From NCBI RefSeq assembly GCF_947497285.1, contig NZ_CANMFT010000002.1:186001-250000 (forward strand): a stretch of DNA of 64,000 nt, given 5' to 3'. Position 1 is the first letter of the stretch; each line of letters begins with the position of its first letter. Positions 33,979 through 43,353 of this stretch are shown one piece after another. The stretch comes from an uncultured Aliiroseovarius sp. GTDB lineage: Bacteria > Pseudomonadota > Alphaproteobacteria > Rhodobacterales > Rhodobacteraceae. The position numbers and the translations under genes were made by a program. The notes below the pieces were generated by a model. That model worked only from the letters and a program-made list of their open reading frames with translations. It was not told where the DNA came from and searched no databases.

Positions 33979-36531
33979 TCAGTCGCCCAGCATTCGCCCG
34001 ACCATTTCCTGACTGTCGCGGCTTAGCCCCTCGGTCGCAAGAATGCGCTTTAGTACCGAGGTCATTATGCCTTGACGATCGGCATCATAGCGCCGCCAGG
34101 TCTCAAACGCGGTTGTCATCCGTGCTGTGGTCTGCGGGTTCACCGGATCAAGCCTGATCAACCAGTCTGCCGTCAGCGCATAGGCTTTCCCCGACGCATG
34201 GTGGAACCCCGCGTGGTTCGTGACCAGTGCGCCGAACAAGGCGCGGAAGCGGTTGGGGTTCTTCCAGTTGAACGCGGGGTCCTTGGTCAGCCGCTCTGTC
34301 ACATCCGCCGCTGTCTCAGGCGTCGCATGGGCGACTTGCATCGCGAACCATTTGTCCATGACCAGTTCGTCATTTTCAAAGCGGCTGCGGAAATCAGCAA
34401 GCGCCGCTTCGCCCTTCTGGACTTGCAGCAGATACCCCAACGCCCCCAGCAGCAAGCTCATGTTGTCCGCCCGGTCATAAAGCGCCTGCGCCGCGGCCCC
34501 GCCGTCCAGACGGTTCAGCAGGTTCAACAGGCCAAGGCCAAGGGCACGCTTGCCGGCTTGTTCTGCGTTCGGCGCATACGGCTCGGTCACGTCCATTTCG
34601 GCCATCATGCGGGGCAGGAGGTTATGCACATGCTCCGCCATGGCCTGCCACAGCGTTTGCTGCGCGTTGTAAATCTTCTGCGGGTCAGGTGTGACACCGG
34701 CATCAAACAACGTCTGCGCCAGATCATCCTGACTTGGCAGCCCCAGCGTCAGCGCGCGGAAGGCCGGGTCAAGGCTGTCGTCGCGCAACATCACCGCAAT
34801 CGCGTCAAGATATGCGTCCAATGGCCCGTCTTCGCCGGTAATCAGCGCCACAAGCACCTCTTTGGCCAGCGTGCGCCCGGCTTCCCACTTGTTGAACGGG
34901 TCGGTGTCATGGGCCAGCAGGAAGGCACGCTCCTGCGGCGTGCTATCACGCTGCAAGATCACTGGCGCCGAGAAGTGGCGTAGGATCGACGGCGTAGGTT
35001 TTGCACCCAGACCGTCGAACGAAAAACTCTGCTTGGCCTCGGTCATCTCCAGAACTTGCGTGCCGACCACCTCGTCCCCGTTGGGGCCAATCAAGCCAAC
35101 GGCGATTGGGATATGCTGCGGCAACTTTTCGTCCTGCCCCGGTGTGGGCGGTGTTTCTTGTTCAAAATGAAGCGTATAGGTGCCATCCTTGAAGTCATCC
35201 GCCACCTTCACTCGGGGTGTCCCGGCCTGTTTGTACCAGCGGCGGAACTGGGTCAGATCGCGGCCTGTGCTGTCTTCGAACACGCGCACCCAATCTTCGA
35301 TGGTCGCAGCCTCGCCATCATGGCGGGTGAAATAGAGGTCCAACGCCTTACAATATTCCTCTTCGCCGACCAGCGTTTTCATCATCCCGATCAGCTCGGC
35401 GCCTTTTTCATAGATGGTCGCGGTGTAGAAATTGTTGATCTCGACGAAGCTGTCAGGCTGCACCTGGTGCGCCAATGGGCCGTTGTCTTCGCGGAACTGG
35501 CGACCGCGCAGGGCAGACACATCGTTGATCCGGCACACCGCTTTGGACCGCATATCGCCCGAGAATTGCTGGTCGCGGAACACGGTCAAACCCTCTTTCA
35601 GCGACAGTTGGAACCAGTCGCGGCAGGTGATCCGGTTGCCCGTCCAGTTGTGGAAATACTCATGCGCGATGATCGCCTCGATCCGTTCAAAATTCGCGTC
35701 CGTGGATGTTTCGGGGCTGGCCAGCACGGCGGACGTGTTGAAGATGTTCAACCCCTTGTTTTCCATCGCCCCCATGTTGAAATCGGACACCGCGACGATC
35801 TGGAAAATGTCCAGATCATACTCACGCCCGTAAACCTCTTCGTCCCATTTCATCGAGGCCTTCAGCGCCTCCATCCCAAACGCCGTTTTTCCTTCGTCGC
35901 CGGGGCGCACCCACAGTTTCAGGTCCACCTCTTTGCCCGACATGGTGGTGAAACTGTCTTCGCGGGCGATCAGCTCACCGGCCACCAAAGCGAACAGATA
36001 GGCGGGCTTGGGCCACGGGTCATGCCATTCGGCCCAACCGTCGCCTGACCCGGTGGGGTTGCCGTTGGACAGAAGCACCGGCATGTCCCCTTCGATGCGC
36101 ACCTTGAATGGGGCCATCACGTCGGGGCGGTCGGGATAGAAGGTGATCCGGCGAAAACCTTCGGCCTCGCATTGAGTGCAATACATGCCATTGGACATAT
36201 AAAGCCCTTCCAACGCGGTGTTGGTTTCGGGGCTGATCTCGACCTCTGCCTCCCATGTGAAGGCGTGATCGGGCACGTCTGCTTCCAGCCCGCCATCGAC
36301 CAGTTCTGGCGACACGTCTGACCCGTCGATCGCCGCACGGATCAACGTAAGATGCTCTCCGTGCAGGAAAAAATCACTCGATTTGGCGTCTGGGTTCGGC
36401 GTGAACCGAATAGAGGACCGCACGCGCGTTGCCGTCGGATGCAGCACGAAGGTCAGCGAAACCTCTTCGATCAACCAGTTGGGCGGCGTGTAATCGGCAA
36501 GGAAAATGGGCTGCGGGCTGGTGTCGGTCAT
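33979..36531 (-). CDS. pepN: Aminopeptidase N (M1 family)
   Basis: An 850-residue zinc aminopeptidase. The substrate motif is NMGAMENKGLNIF (about 255-267) and the zinc site is HEYFHNWTGNRI with the third ligand Glu in SLKEGLTVFRD (about 290-320). The N-terminal beta domain, catalytic thermolysin-like domain, small beta domain and long helical C-terminal domain (about 540-850) match the proteobacterial PepN type. It removes N-terminal residues from peptides in the cytosol. ATG 36531 (MTDTSPQPIF) is family-like; a start seven codons earlier is possible. Confidence 0.96.
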   Translation of the reverse strand: MTDTSPQPIFLADYTPPNWLIEEVSLTFVLHPTATRVRSSIRFTPNPDAKSSDFFLHGEHLTLIRAAIDGSDVSPELVDGGLEADVPDHAFTWEAEVEISPETNTALEGLYMSNGMYCTQCEAEGFRRITFYPDRPDVMAPFKVRIEGDMPVLLSNGNPTGSGDGWAEWHDPWPKPAYLFALVAGELIAREDSFTTMSGKEVDLKLWVRPGDEGKTAFGMEALKASMKWDEEVYGREYDLDIFQIVAVSDFNMGAMENKGLNIFNTSAVLASPETSTDANFERIEAIIAHEYFHNWTGNRITCRDWFQLSLKEGLTVFRDQQFSGDMRSKAVCRINDVSALRGRQFREDNGPLAHQVQPDSFVEINNFYTATIYEKGAELIGMMKTLVGEEEYCKALDLYFTRHDGEAATIEDWVRVFEDSTGRDLTQFRRWYKQAGTPRVKVADDFKDGTYTLHFEQETPPTPGQDEKLPQHIPIAVGLIGPNGDEVVGTQVLEMTEAKQSFSFDGLGAKPTPSILRHFSAPVILQRDSTPQERAFLLAHDTDPFNKWEAGRTLAKEVLVALITGEDGPLDAYLDAIAVMLRDDSLDPAFRALTLGLPSQDDLAQTLFDAGVTPDPQKIYNAQQTLWQAMAEHVHNLLPRMMAEMDVTEPYAPNAEQAGKRALGLGLLNLLNRLDGGAAAQALYDRADNMSLLLGALGYLLQVQKGEAALADFRSRFENDELVMDKWFAMQVAHATPETAADVTERLTKDPAFNWKNPNRFRALFGALVTNHAGFHHASGKAYALTADWLIRLDPVNPQTTARMTTAFETWRRYDADRQGIMTSVLKRILATEGLSRDSQEMVGRMLGD

Positions 36532-36673
36532 GTCAGATCCTTTCACGGTCACACCCTCTGGCGGGTGGCTCCTGCTTAGACCCGCGCGCGCCTGGCATCA
36601 AGTTACTGGGACATCAGATGTGATTATTCGGTTTTTCCAAAGGGTTTTGCATCGAAATTGGGGTTGCGGTTTG

Positions 36674-36689
36674 GTTTCGCATAGGAAAC
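36674..36689. promoter_or_regulatory. Inverted repeat upstream of glcB, candidate operator
   Basis: GTTTC-GCATAG-GAAAC, 5-bp perfect arms, about 42 bases before the glcB start in an AT-rich stretch. The regulator is not known. Confidence 0.3.
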
Positions 36690-36730
36690 TCTAGCGCCAA
36701 ATAAAAGTCGAGCCGGCCAAAGGGATTACC

Positions 36731-38854
36731 ATGAGTGACTATATCGAGCGCAAAGGCCTGTCAGTTCACCGGGAACTGGCACGGTTTCTGGAAACGCGGG
36801 CCCTGGCCAGAACCGCGTTGAAATACGACGATTTCTGGCGTGGGTTTGCGGATATCGTCCACGAACTCGGCCCCAAGAACCGCGCGCTTTTGGCCAAACG
36901 TGACGACCTTCAACGCAAGATTGATGACTGGCACAAGGCGCGGGCAGGTCAGCCGCATGACGCCGTGGCCTATCGCGCCTTTCTGAACGACATTGGCTAT
37001 CTGGTCCCCGAAGGCCCCGATTTCCAGATCGAAACCGCGAATGTGGACCCCGAGATTGCGGACGTTCCGGGGCCGCAACTGGTGGTTCCGATCATGAACG
37101 CTCGTTTTGCTCTGAACGCCGCCAATGCGCGGTGGGGCAGCCTGTATGATGCGCTGTATGGCACCGATGCGCTTGGTGCCACGCCCAAGCCCGGCGGCTA
37201 TGACCCGGAACACGGCGCGCGCGCGATCGCGTGGGGACGCGCCTTTCTGGATGAAGCGGTGCCGCTGGCGGACGGCAGCTGGGCGGATGTCGAAACCGTA
37301 TCGGTTACTGATGGCGCCTTGACACCCAAACTGGCTGATCCGGCTCAATTTGCGGGTTTTGCTGAAGGGCGAATTTATCTAAAAAACAACGGCTTGATGA
37401 TCGAACTTCGCTTTGATGCCCAGACGCCCGTGGGCAAACAGGACCGCGCGGGCATCTCGGATATCCGTCTGGAAAGCGCCATGTCCGCGATCATGGATTG
37501 CGAAGACAGCGTGGCCGCCGTGGACGCCGAGGACAAGGTGCTGGCCTACTCCAACTGGCTGGGCCTGATGGACCGCTCGCTGACCGAAGAGGTCACGAAG
37601 GGCGACAAGACCATCACCCGCAAACTGTCGGGTGACATTCACTATACCGCGCCCGATGGCACGCCGATGACCCATAAGGGCCGCGTCTTGATGCTGGTGC
37701 GCAATGTCGGCCACCTGATGACCAACCCTGCTATTTTGGACAAAGACGGACACGAAGTGCCCGAAGGCATCATGGACGCCGTGGTCACGACCCTGATCGG
37801 TATGCACGACCTGATGCGCGAGGATGGCAACTCGGTCAAAGGGTCGATCTATGTGGTGAAACCAAAGATGCACGGGCCCGAAGAGGTTGCTTTTGCCGAC
37901 GAGATTTTCACCCGCGTGGAAGCCATGCTGGGCCTGCCGCAATACACCGTCAAGCTGGGCATCATGGACGAGGAACGGCGCACCAGCGCGAACCTCAAGG
38001 AATGTATCCGCGCCGCCAAGCACCGCGTAGCCTTCATCAACACGGGCTTCCTTGATCGCACGGGCGACGAGATTCATACCTCGATGGAAGCCGGGCCGAT
38101 GGTGCGCAAGGGCGATATGAAAGACGCCGCCTGGATCAGCGCCTATGAGGATCGCAACGTCGATATCGGTTTGGCCTGCGGTCTGCGTGGCCGCGCCCAG
38201 ATCGGCAAGGGCATGTGGGCAATTCCAGACCGGATGGCAGACATGCTGGCCGAAAAAATCGCCCATCCCGAAGCGGGCGCAAACACGGCTTGGGTGCCAA
38301 GCCCGACCGCCGCGACCCTGCACGCCACCCACTACCACCGCGTCGATGTGCTGTCCCGTCAGGACGAGATTGCAGCCAAGGGGCCGCGGGGCTCGCTGGA
38401 TGATCTTCTGACCATTCCGGTCGCGCACGGCGCCAACTGGTCAGACGCCGAGATCCGCGACGACGTGGAAAACAACGCCCAAGGCATCCTTGGCTACGTG
38501 GTCCGCTGGGTCGATGCGGGTGTCGGCTGTTCAAAAGTGCCGGACATCCACGATGTGGGGCTGATGGAGGACCGCGCGACCTGCCGGATTTCCAGCCAGG
38601 CGCTGGCCAACTGGCTGCACCACGGCGTCGTGTCCAAAGACGAGGTGATGGACGCCATGCGCGCCATGGCCGTGAAGGTGGATGCTCAGAACGCGGACGA
38701 CCCGGCTTATGAACCGATGGCGCCGGGGTTTGACGGCGAAGCCTACAAAGCGGCCTGTGAACTGGTGTTCAATGGTCGCGAACAACCGTCCGGCTATACT
38801 GAACCCATGCTTCATGCGCATCGACTGGCCAAAAAGGCGCAGTGTGCGGGTTAA
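36731..38854 (+). CDS. glcB: Malate synthase G
   Basis: A 707-residue malate synthase of the long G type. It joins glyoxylate and acetyl-CoA to give malate, used for growth on C2 compounds such as glycolate. Family blocks include [15 protein letters not shown] (about 255), the [15 protein letters not shown] region, [41 protein letters not shown] (about 438-460), and the [17 protein letters not shown] segment near the end that carries the catalytic Asp region. AAAGGGAT precedes ATG 36731. Upstream DNA is AT-rich with a small inverted repeat. The next gene is a GlcG/HbpS-like gene, a known partner in glycolate loci. Confidence 0.97.
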   Translation: MSDYIERKGLSVHRELARFLETRALARTALKYDDFWRGFADIVHELGPKNRALLAKRDDLQRKIDDWHKARAGQPHDAVAYRAFLNDIGYLVPEGPDFQIETANVDPEIADVPGPQLVVPIMNARFALNAANARWGSLYDALYGTDALGATPKPGGYDPEHGARAIAWGRAFLDEAVPLADGSWADVETVSVTDGALTPKLADPAQFAGFAEGRIYLKNNGLMIELRFDAQTPVGKQDRAGISDIRLESAMSAIMDCEDSVAAVDAEDKVLAYSNWLGLMDRSLTEEVTKGDKTITRKLSGDIHYTAPDGTPMTHKGRVLMLVRNVGHLMTNPAILDKDGHEVPEGIMDAVVTTLIGMHDLMREDGNSVKGSIYVVKPKMHGPEEVAFADEIFTRVEAMLGLPQYTVKLGIMDEERRTSANLKECIRAAKHRVAFINTGFLDRTGDEIHTSMEAGPMVRKGDMKDAAWISAYEDRNVDIGLACGLRGRAQIGKGMWAIPDRMADMLAEKIAHPEAGANTAWVPSPTAATLHATHYHRVDVLSRQDEIAAKGPRGSLDDLLTIPVAHGANWSDAEIRDDVENNAQGILGYVVRWVDAGVGCSKVPDIHDVGLMEDRATCRISSQALANWLHHGVVSKDEVMDAMRAMAVKVDAQNADDPAYEPMAPGFDGEAYKAACELVFNGREQPSGYTEPMLHAHRLAKKAQCAG

Positions 38855-38877
38855 GCGAACCGAGGAGGAGAAGAGAA

Positions 38878-39306
38878 ATGGAAAAGATTTCACTGGACGC
38901 CGCGCGCGTCATGATCCGCGAAACGCTGAACCACGCTGCGAAGGCAAAAATGAAGCCCCTGTCCGTTGCGGTCGTTGATGCGGGCGGGCACCTGATTGCC
39001 TTTGAGCGCTCTGACGGAGCACCCGCTGGTCGGTTCGATTTGGCACGCGGCAAGGCTTATGGATCGGTGATGCTGGGCATTGGTGGGACCGCGCAGCGTG
39101 ATCGCGCCGAAGCACAGGCCTATTTCATCGCAGCCGCCAATGTGGCCTATGGCGGCAAGCTCGTGCCGGTGCCTGGCGGGTTCCTTGTGCGCAATGAGAA
39201 GGGCGATGTTGTGGGGGGGCTTGGCGTCTCTGGCGACACGTCGGAAAACGACCTTGCGGCAGGCGAAGCTGGCATTCGCGCAGTGGGGCTTGTGCCTGAA
39301 GGGTAG
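38878..39306 (+). CDS. GlcG/HbpS (DUF336) family heme-binding-like protein
   Basis: A 142-residue protein of the GlcG/HbpS family. It shows LSVAVVDAGGHLIAFERSDGA, the KAYGSVMLGIG helix and VGGLGVSGDTSENDLAAGEAG at the C-terminus. Members bind haem or small ligands and are often found beside glycolate or glyoxylate genes; the molecular role is unclear. It lies 23 bases after glcB with a strong ribosome site (AGGAGGAG), so it is co-transcribed. No signal peptide, so it acts in the cytosol. Confidence 0.9.
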   Translation: MEKISLDAARVMIRETLNHAAKAKMKPLSVAVVDAGGHLIAFERSDGAPAGRFDLARGKAYGSVMLGIGGTAQRDRAEAQAYFIAAANVAYGGKLVPVPGGFLVRNEKGDVVGGLGVSGDTSENDLAAGEAGIRAVGLVPEG

Positions 39307-39380
39307 GGTGCGCACACCGCATTGCCGCGCGGACGGACATCCTCTATCCTCTTGCAATCGAACGCTATTGCGGAGCAGGC

Positions 39381-40151
39381 ATGAGACGCCCCATCATCGG
39401 TATCATTGGCAATACCTACCTGATCAATGACCAGTATCCCAGCCACGCCGGCGGGACGATGAATTCCGAAGCAATCGCACAGGTGGCGGGGTGCCTACCG
39501 CTGATCGTGCCGTCCGATCCGCGCTTCGTCTCGGTCGACGAATTGCTGGAAACATGCGACGGGTTTCTGTTCACTGGGGGGCGTCCCAATGTGCACCCGG
39601 CCGAATATGGCGAAGACGAAACCGAAGCGCATGGCGAATTTGACCGCTGCCGCGACGCCATCACCTTGCCCCTGATCCGCGCCTGCGTGGATCGCGGCCA
39701 GCCCTTTTTCGGCATTTGCCGTGGGTTTCAAGAGGTCAACGTCGCCATGGGCGGCACGCTTTATCCCGAGATCCGCGACCTGCCGGGCCGGATGAACCAC
39801 CGGATGCCACCCGATGGCACGCTTGAGGAAAAGTTCGCCATCCGCCACGACGTCCATTTTGAGGAAGGCGGCGTCTTTCACCAGCTTTTCGGCTCTCGCC
39901 GGGTGCGCACCAATACGCTGCACGGGCAGGGGATCAAGACCGCCGGTTCGCGCATTGTGATCGAAGGTCATGCCGATGACGGAACGCCCGAGGCGCTGTT
40001 TATCCGGGATGCGCCGGGCTTTACCCTGTCCGTGCAGTGGCACCCGGAATACATGGCAGCCGAAGACCCCGTGTCACGGGTGTTGTTCACAGCCTTTGGT
40101 GATGCCGCCCGCGATTGGGCCACCCGCGATCGCGCGCCGGTGCCTGCATAG
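39381..40151 (+). CDS. Class I glutamine amidotransferase-like, gamma-glutamyl-GABA hydrolase family (C26)
   Basis: A 256-residue enzyme of the PuuD-like C26 peptidase family. The nucleophile Cys is in FFGICRGFQEVNVAMGG (about 113), and the catalytic His and Glu are in SVQWHPEYMA (about 219). FLFTGGRPNVHP near residue 60 forms the oxyanion area. PuuD hydrolyses gamma-glutamyl-GABA in putrescine breakdown, but related enzymes use other gamma-glutamyl compounds, and no other putrescine genes are adjacent. It follows glcB and the GlcG-like gene by 74 bases, on the same strand, perhaps with its own promoter. Confidence 0.88.
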   Translation: MRRPIIGIIGNTYLINDQYPSHAGGTMNSEAIAQVAGCLPLIVPSDPRFVSVDELLETCDGFLFTGGRPNVHPAEYGEDETEAHGEFDRCRDAITLPLIRACVDRGQPFFGICRGFQEVNVAMGGTLYPEIRDLPGRMNHRMPPDGTLEEKFAIRHDVHFEEGGVFHQLFGSRRVRTNTLHGQGIKTAGSRIVIEGHADDGTPEALFIRDAPGFTLSVQWHPEYMAAEDPVSRVLFTAFGDAARDWATRDRAPVPA

Positions 40152-40229
40152 AATGACCAAGCGATGGCGACGGGTGTTGACCTTCCCCTAGCTGGAATGC
40201 CCAAGGTCTTCCTTGAAAAGGGAGACATC

Positions 40230-40700
40230 ATGATTCGATCAAACCGAAAGACTGCGTTTGCAGGTGTCGCCGTGGTGGCGCTTGCCATGGCCGGGCTAAG
40301 CCTGTCGCGCCTTTCAGGGCGTGATGACAGTGGCGCGGCGGGGTCGGCGGATGGCGCAATGCCCCCTGCGGCTGCCTCGGGCGCTCAACTGGTTGCGGTG
40401 AATATGCCCGCGCTTGAAGACGCTCAACGCCTCGGACAGACGGTGTTTCTTGCCAAATGTGCATCCTGCCACGGCGAAACGGCTGGCGGTATCGACGGGG
40501 CAGGGCCGCCATTGATCCACAAGATTTATGAACCCTCGCACCACGGCGACGCGGCCTTTTTCCGGGCGGCCGAGCTTGGGGTCCGTGCCCATCACTGGCG
40601 GTTTGGAGATATGGCACCGGTCGAAGGGATTTCCCGCGCTGAGGTTGCGGATGTCGTTGCGTTCATTCGCGCGGTGCAACGGGCAAATGGGATAGAGTGA
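40230..40700 (+). CDS. Membrane-anchored or exported cytochrome c
   Basis: A 156-residue protein with an N-terminal hydrophobic helix (about 8-26, TAFAGVAVVALAMAGLSLS) and one haem c site, CASCHGE (about 78), in a class I cytochrome c fold. A Met in FGDMAPVEG (about 131) is the likely distal ligand. It would transfer electrons in the periplasm, but its partner is not evident. A GGGAG ribosome site supports ATG 40230; the frame is open further upstream but without family similarity. It ends near a terminator shared with the convergent RTX/Hint gene. Confidence 0.88.
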   Translation: MIRSNRKTAFAGVAVVALAMAGLSLSRLSGRDDSGAAGSADGAMPPAAASGAQLVAVNMPALEDAQRLGQTVFLAKCASCHGETAGGIDGAGPPLIHKIYEPSHHGDAAFFRAAELGVRAHHWRFGDMAPVEGISRAEVADVVAFIRAVQRANGIE

Positions 40701-40727
40701 TCCCTGACCGAGCCGTAAAAATGAAAA

Positions 40728-40755
40728 CGGGCGCCATCAAGGGCGCCCGCATTTC
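40728..40755. terminator. Bidirectional terminator between the cytochrome and RTX/Hint genes
   Basis: Perfect arms CGGGCGCC (40728-40735) and GGCGCCCG (40742-40749). CATTTCG follows on the plus strand and TTTTCATTTTT on the minus strand. Confidence 0.75.
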
Positions 40756-40774
40756 GTTTGGTCAGTCGCCGTAA

Positions 40775-43030
40775 TCAGGCGACGCGCGGCAAGGCGCGGG
40801 CTTCGTAGGCACGCAGAACCATGCGGGCCGTATCACCATAGTGGCGCGGATCGGAACGAAGCTCGGGGAAGAGTGTAAACAGCTCTTCACGGGCGGCGGC
40901 GTCGATCGCCCCCAGCCCCTCATGACCCGGATGGAAGCTTTCCGTTGCCGCGCCATTGGCAAAGACAACCTCGTGTTGATCGAACAACATGTGGAAATAG
41001 GTAATCTCGGCCTGCGGTTCGATCACCACATCGCTGCCGTTGATCAGGTGCTTGGCAGGGATCATGACTTCGCGCTCAGCGAACAACAACGTGGCGTTGT
41101 GGCCTTCGTAAACCATCCGGTGTTGCGGCGACACCAACAACGACCGGTCGTTGCCGAACAGCCCCTTGCCAATGCGCACCGGGGCCAGATCACCCTGACC
41201 TTGCGTGGTTTTTTGGCCAACCCAGCGGATCGGTTGCACCCCGTGATCGCGTGTCACGACCATGTCGCCGGGACGCAGATCCTGGATCGGGCGTTCGCCG
41301 TGATCGGTCATGATCATTGTGTCGGTCGTAAAGCAGATGATGACGTTTTCGATGTTGGTGAAGGTCAGCGTGGTGCCGTCGGACAGCGTGGCCGTCCCGT
41401 TCTCTGAATTGCCGGGATCAAAGACCACATCATCCCAGTCATCGACCAGGTGGTTCAGATAAAGCGTATCCGTGTCGCCATCATCATCATCTTCGCCACC
41501 GTCGATGGTGATCGTCGACCCAGATCCATCCAGCCCATCTGTCGGATCAAGGTTGATCGTGTCCGAGCCGGTGCCACCAGACACCGTGTCACCCGCGCCG
41601 ACATTCAGCGTGTCATCGCCATCGCCACCGTCAAGCGTGTCGGACCCGGACCCACCGGTCAGCGTATCGTTGCCACCCTGACCATAGATAATGTCGTCGC
41701 CATCGCCACCATCGATCGTGTCATTGCCACCAATCGAGGTGTCGGGGATGGTGTCGAAATGCACGTCCGAAACCCAGACCGCCTGGGTGCCGGATTGGGC
41801 GTTGCCATAGATGATCTCGATCTCGCTGACAGGGCCGGCGATTTCGACCAGCACCGATCCGCCCAGATCAGATTGGCTTTCCGATACGTTGTTGGCTGTG
41901 ACCGTGTTGCCCGAAACGGTGTCGCCACCGCCCGGTGTCAGTGTGACGGTGACCGGGTTTCCGTTGGCGTCGATCGCGTTGACGGTCACCACATCGGTGT
42001 GGTTGCCCGAACCCCAGTCCACGTCATTGATGCGGAAGGACACGTTTTCCACATCATCAAGCGACGTGCTGCCGGTCGCGGCTGCAAAGTCGATCGTGGT
42101 GGTCGAAGTCGTGCTGTCACCATCGCCAAAAAGGTAAAGGCTTGAATTGTCGTCGAAGTCTTCACCGGACCCGACATAAATTGTGTCGCTTGTCTCGACC
42201 CGGTATTCCGGGCTGTTCGTGCCATCGCTGGAAAAACTGACCGAGACGTCCATCTCGCCGGTGTTCTGGGTGAAGCCGGCGCTCAGGTTGGTGCCGTCGC
42301 CGCCTTGTGCGCTCCAGTCCAGCACCTCTTCGGTCGCGGTGGCGGGTTTGTCATCGCCATAGATGACGTCGTCGCCAGTGCCACCATCAATCGTGTCATT
42401 GCCTGCGCCGCCTTCGATCGTGTCATTGGCTGCACCGGACGAGATTGTGTCGTTGCCGCCGTAGCCATAGATCACATCGTCATTGCCACCAGTGCTCACG
42501 CTGTCGTTGCCATCGACAACTTCACCGTCTTCGTCGACGAATGTGCCGTCGATCACGTCATCACCGCTTGTGCCGGTCAGAATGCCATCGACCTGGTCGG
42601 AGTAGGTGAAGGCGGGGTCACCTGCCGTGACATCCGGGTTGCTGTCATAGTCGACGATTTCATAGCTGCGCCCCGCGATGAAGGGCGTTTCAGACATGGT
42701 GTAATAGCCGCTGGCATCGCCGCCTTCGACCTGCAGCTGGACGACTTCGAATTCCTCTCCGGTGACCGTGTCGCGCACGGTCCAGACCAGTTCCGCATCC
42801 ATGTTGACGCCAGAGGATGTGTCCGCGCCAATCGTCGCATTGCCGAACGCGCTTTCACCGCCATCGCTGTCATCGTCCAGCGTTTGGCCTTGAATGCCGC
42901 TTTCGTTGTCAGTGATTGTTGCCGTCCCAGTGGCGGTGGTCGGCCCGGACCAGACGAAGGTGGACCCGGTCCCGGTTGGAATGACGCCTGAAGGATCGAG
43001 GTCGTAAAACTTAAGGGTATGGGTCGGCAT
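40775..43030 (-). CDS. RTX repeat protein with C-terminal Hint_2 domain
   Basis: A 751-residue, highly acidic, Asp/Gly-rich protein. After an N-terminal beta region (1-145) there are two blocks of calcium-binding nonapeptide repeats (about 150-230 and 435-500, units such as GGNDTIDGG and GDGDDIIYG) separated by a beta domain. A Hint_2 domain begins at Cys566 (ICFTTDTMIM) and runs through PGDMVV, VSPQHRMVYEG and FANGAATESF to about residue 715. RTX repeats fold on meeting outside calcium after type I secretion; the Hint part may cleave or link the chain. There is no Sec signal. No type I transporter is in the window. The first block ends in a GDD-rich linker, and the sequence is typical of Roseobacter exoproteins. 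Confidence 0.93.
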   Translation of the reverse strand: MPTHTLKFYDLDPSGVIPTGTGSTFVWSGPTTATGTATITDNESGIQGQTLDDDSDGGESAFGNATIGADTSSGVNMDAELVWTVRDTVTGEEFEVVQLQVEGGDASGYYTMSETPFIAGRSYEIVDYDSNPDVTAGDPAFTYSDQVDGILTGTSGDDVIDGTFVDEDGEVVDGNDSVSTGGNDDVIYGYGGNDTISSGAANDTIEGGAGNDTIDGGTGDDVIYGDDKPATATEEVLDWSAQGGDGTNLSAGFTQNTGEMDVSVSFSSDGTNSPEYRVETSDTIYVGSGEDFDDNSSLYLFGDGDSTTSTTTIDFAAATGSTSLDDVENVSFRINDVDWGSGNHTDVVTVNAIDANGNPVTVTLTPGGGDTVSGNTVTANNVSESQSDLGGSVLVEIAGPVSEIEIIYGNAQSGTQAVWVSDVHFDTIPDTSIGGNDTIDGGDGDDIIYGQGGNDTLTGGSGSDTLDGGDGDDTLNVGAGDTVSGGTGSDTINLDPTDGLDGSGSTITIDGGEDDDDGDTDTLYLNHLVDDWDDVVFDPGNSENGTATLSDGTTLTFTNIENVIICFTTDTMIMTDHGERPIQDLRPGDMVVTRDHGVQPIRWVGQKTTQGQGDLAPVRIGKGLFGNDRSLLVSPQHRMVYEGHNATLLFAEREVMIPAKHLINGSDVVIEPQAEITYFHMLFDQHEVVFANGAATESFHPGHEGLGAIDAAAREELFTLFPELRSDPRHYGDTARMVLRAYEARALPRVA
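41560..41740 (-). repeat. DNA repeats encoding RTX nonapeptides, block 2
   Basis: Short imperfect repeats built on GGNDT and GDGDD codons, with the related plus-strand pattern of repeated CATCGCCACC and CATTGCCACC units. They are coding repeats, not CRISPR or intergenic. Confidence 0.75.
42340..42510 (-). repeat. DNA repeats encoding RTX nonapeptides, block 1
   Basis: The same type of imperfect coding repeat, at the protein block around residues 175-230 (NDTISSG, NDTIEGG, NDTIDGG). Confidence 0.75.
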
Positions 43031-43353
43031 CTAATTCTGCTCTCTTCTTACTGGTTACACGCCCGAACCTTCGGACGGCGGTGTCTGTCTATGTCCTGCG
43101 GCTCAAAATAGAGCGCGTGCCTGAACATTGGTTTAATTGCAGGAAACCATGACCGAAAAAAGACCCAACGGGCCAGAATCTGCCAAATTTCAGCAAATTA
43201 TAAGCAGTCTCATCACTATTTATGGGGAGGGTGCGCGCCAAACGAGTGAAATCCGGAGGATTGTCTACCAATCAAAGAAAATCCGAGATCTGCGGAGCGG
43301 CACGCATTCCCCATATTGGCGTAACAGCGGGGTTTTGTTTCGCCGCGGCAGGT
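43031..43353. other. AT-rich gene-poor region between the RTX/Hint gene and the aminotransferase
   Basis: 323 bases, clearly more AT-rich than its surroundings. It must contain the RTX/Hint promoter. A plus-strand frame from ATG 43149, with a GGAAA site before it, codes MTEKRPNGPESAKFQQIISS and onward but runs antisense into the aminotransferase gene; I cannot support it as a gene. Confidence 0.4.

Noticed and set aside
41560-42510. Regular short repeats that could suggest a CRISPR array
   Set aside because: Units are imperfect, lack unique spacers, and are read in frame as RTX nonapeptides.
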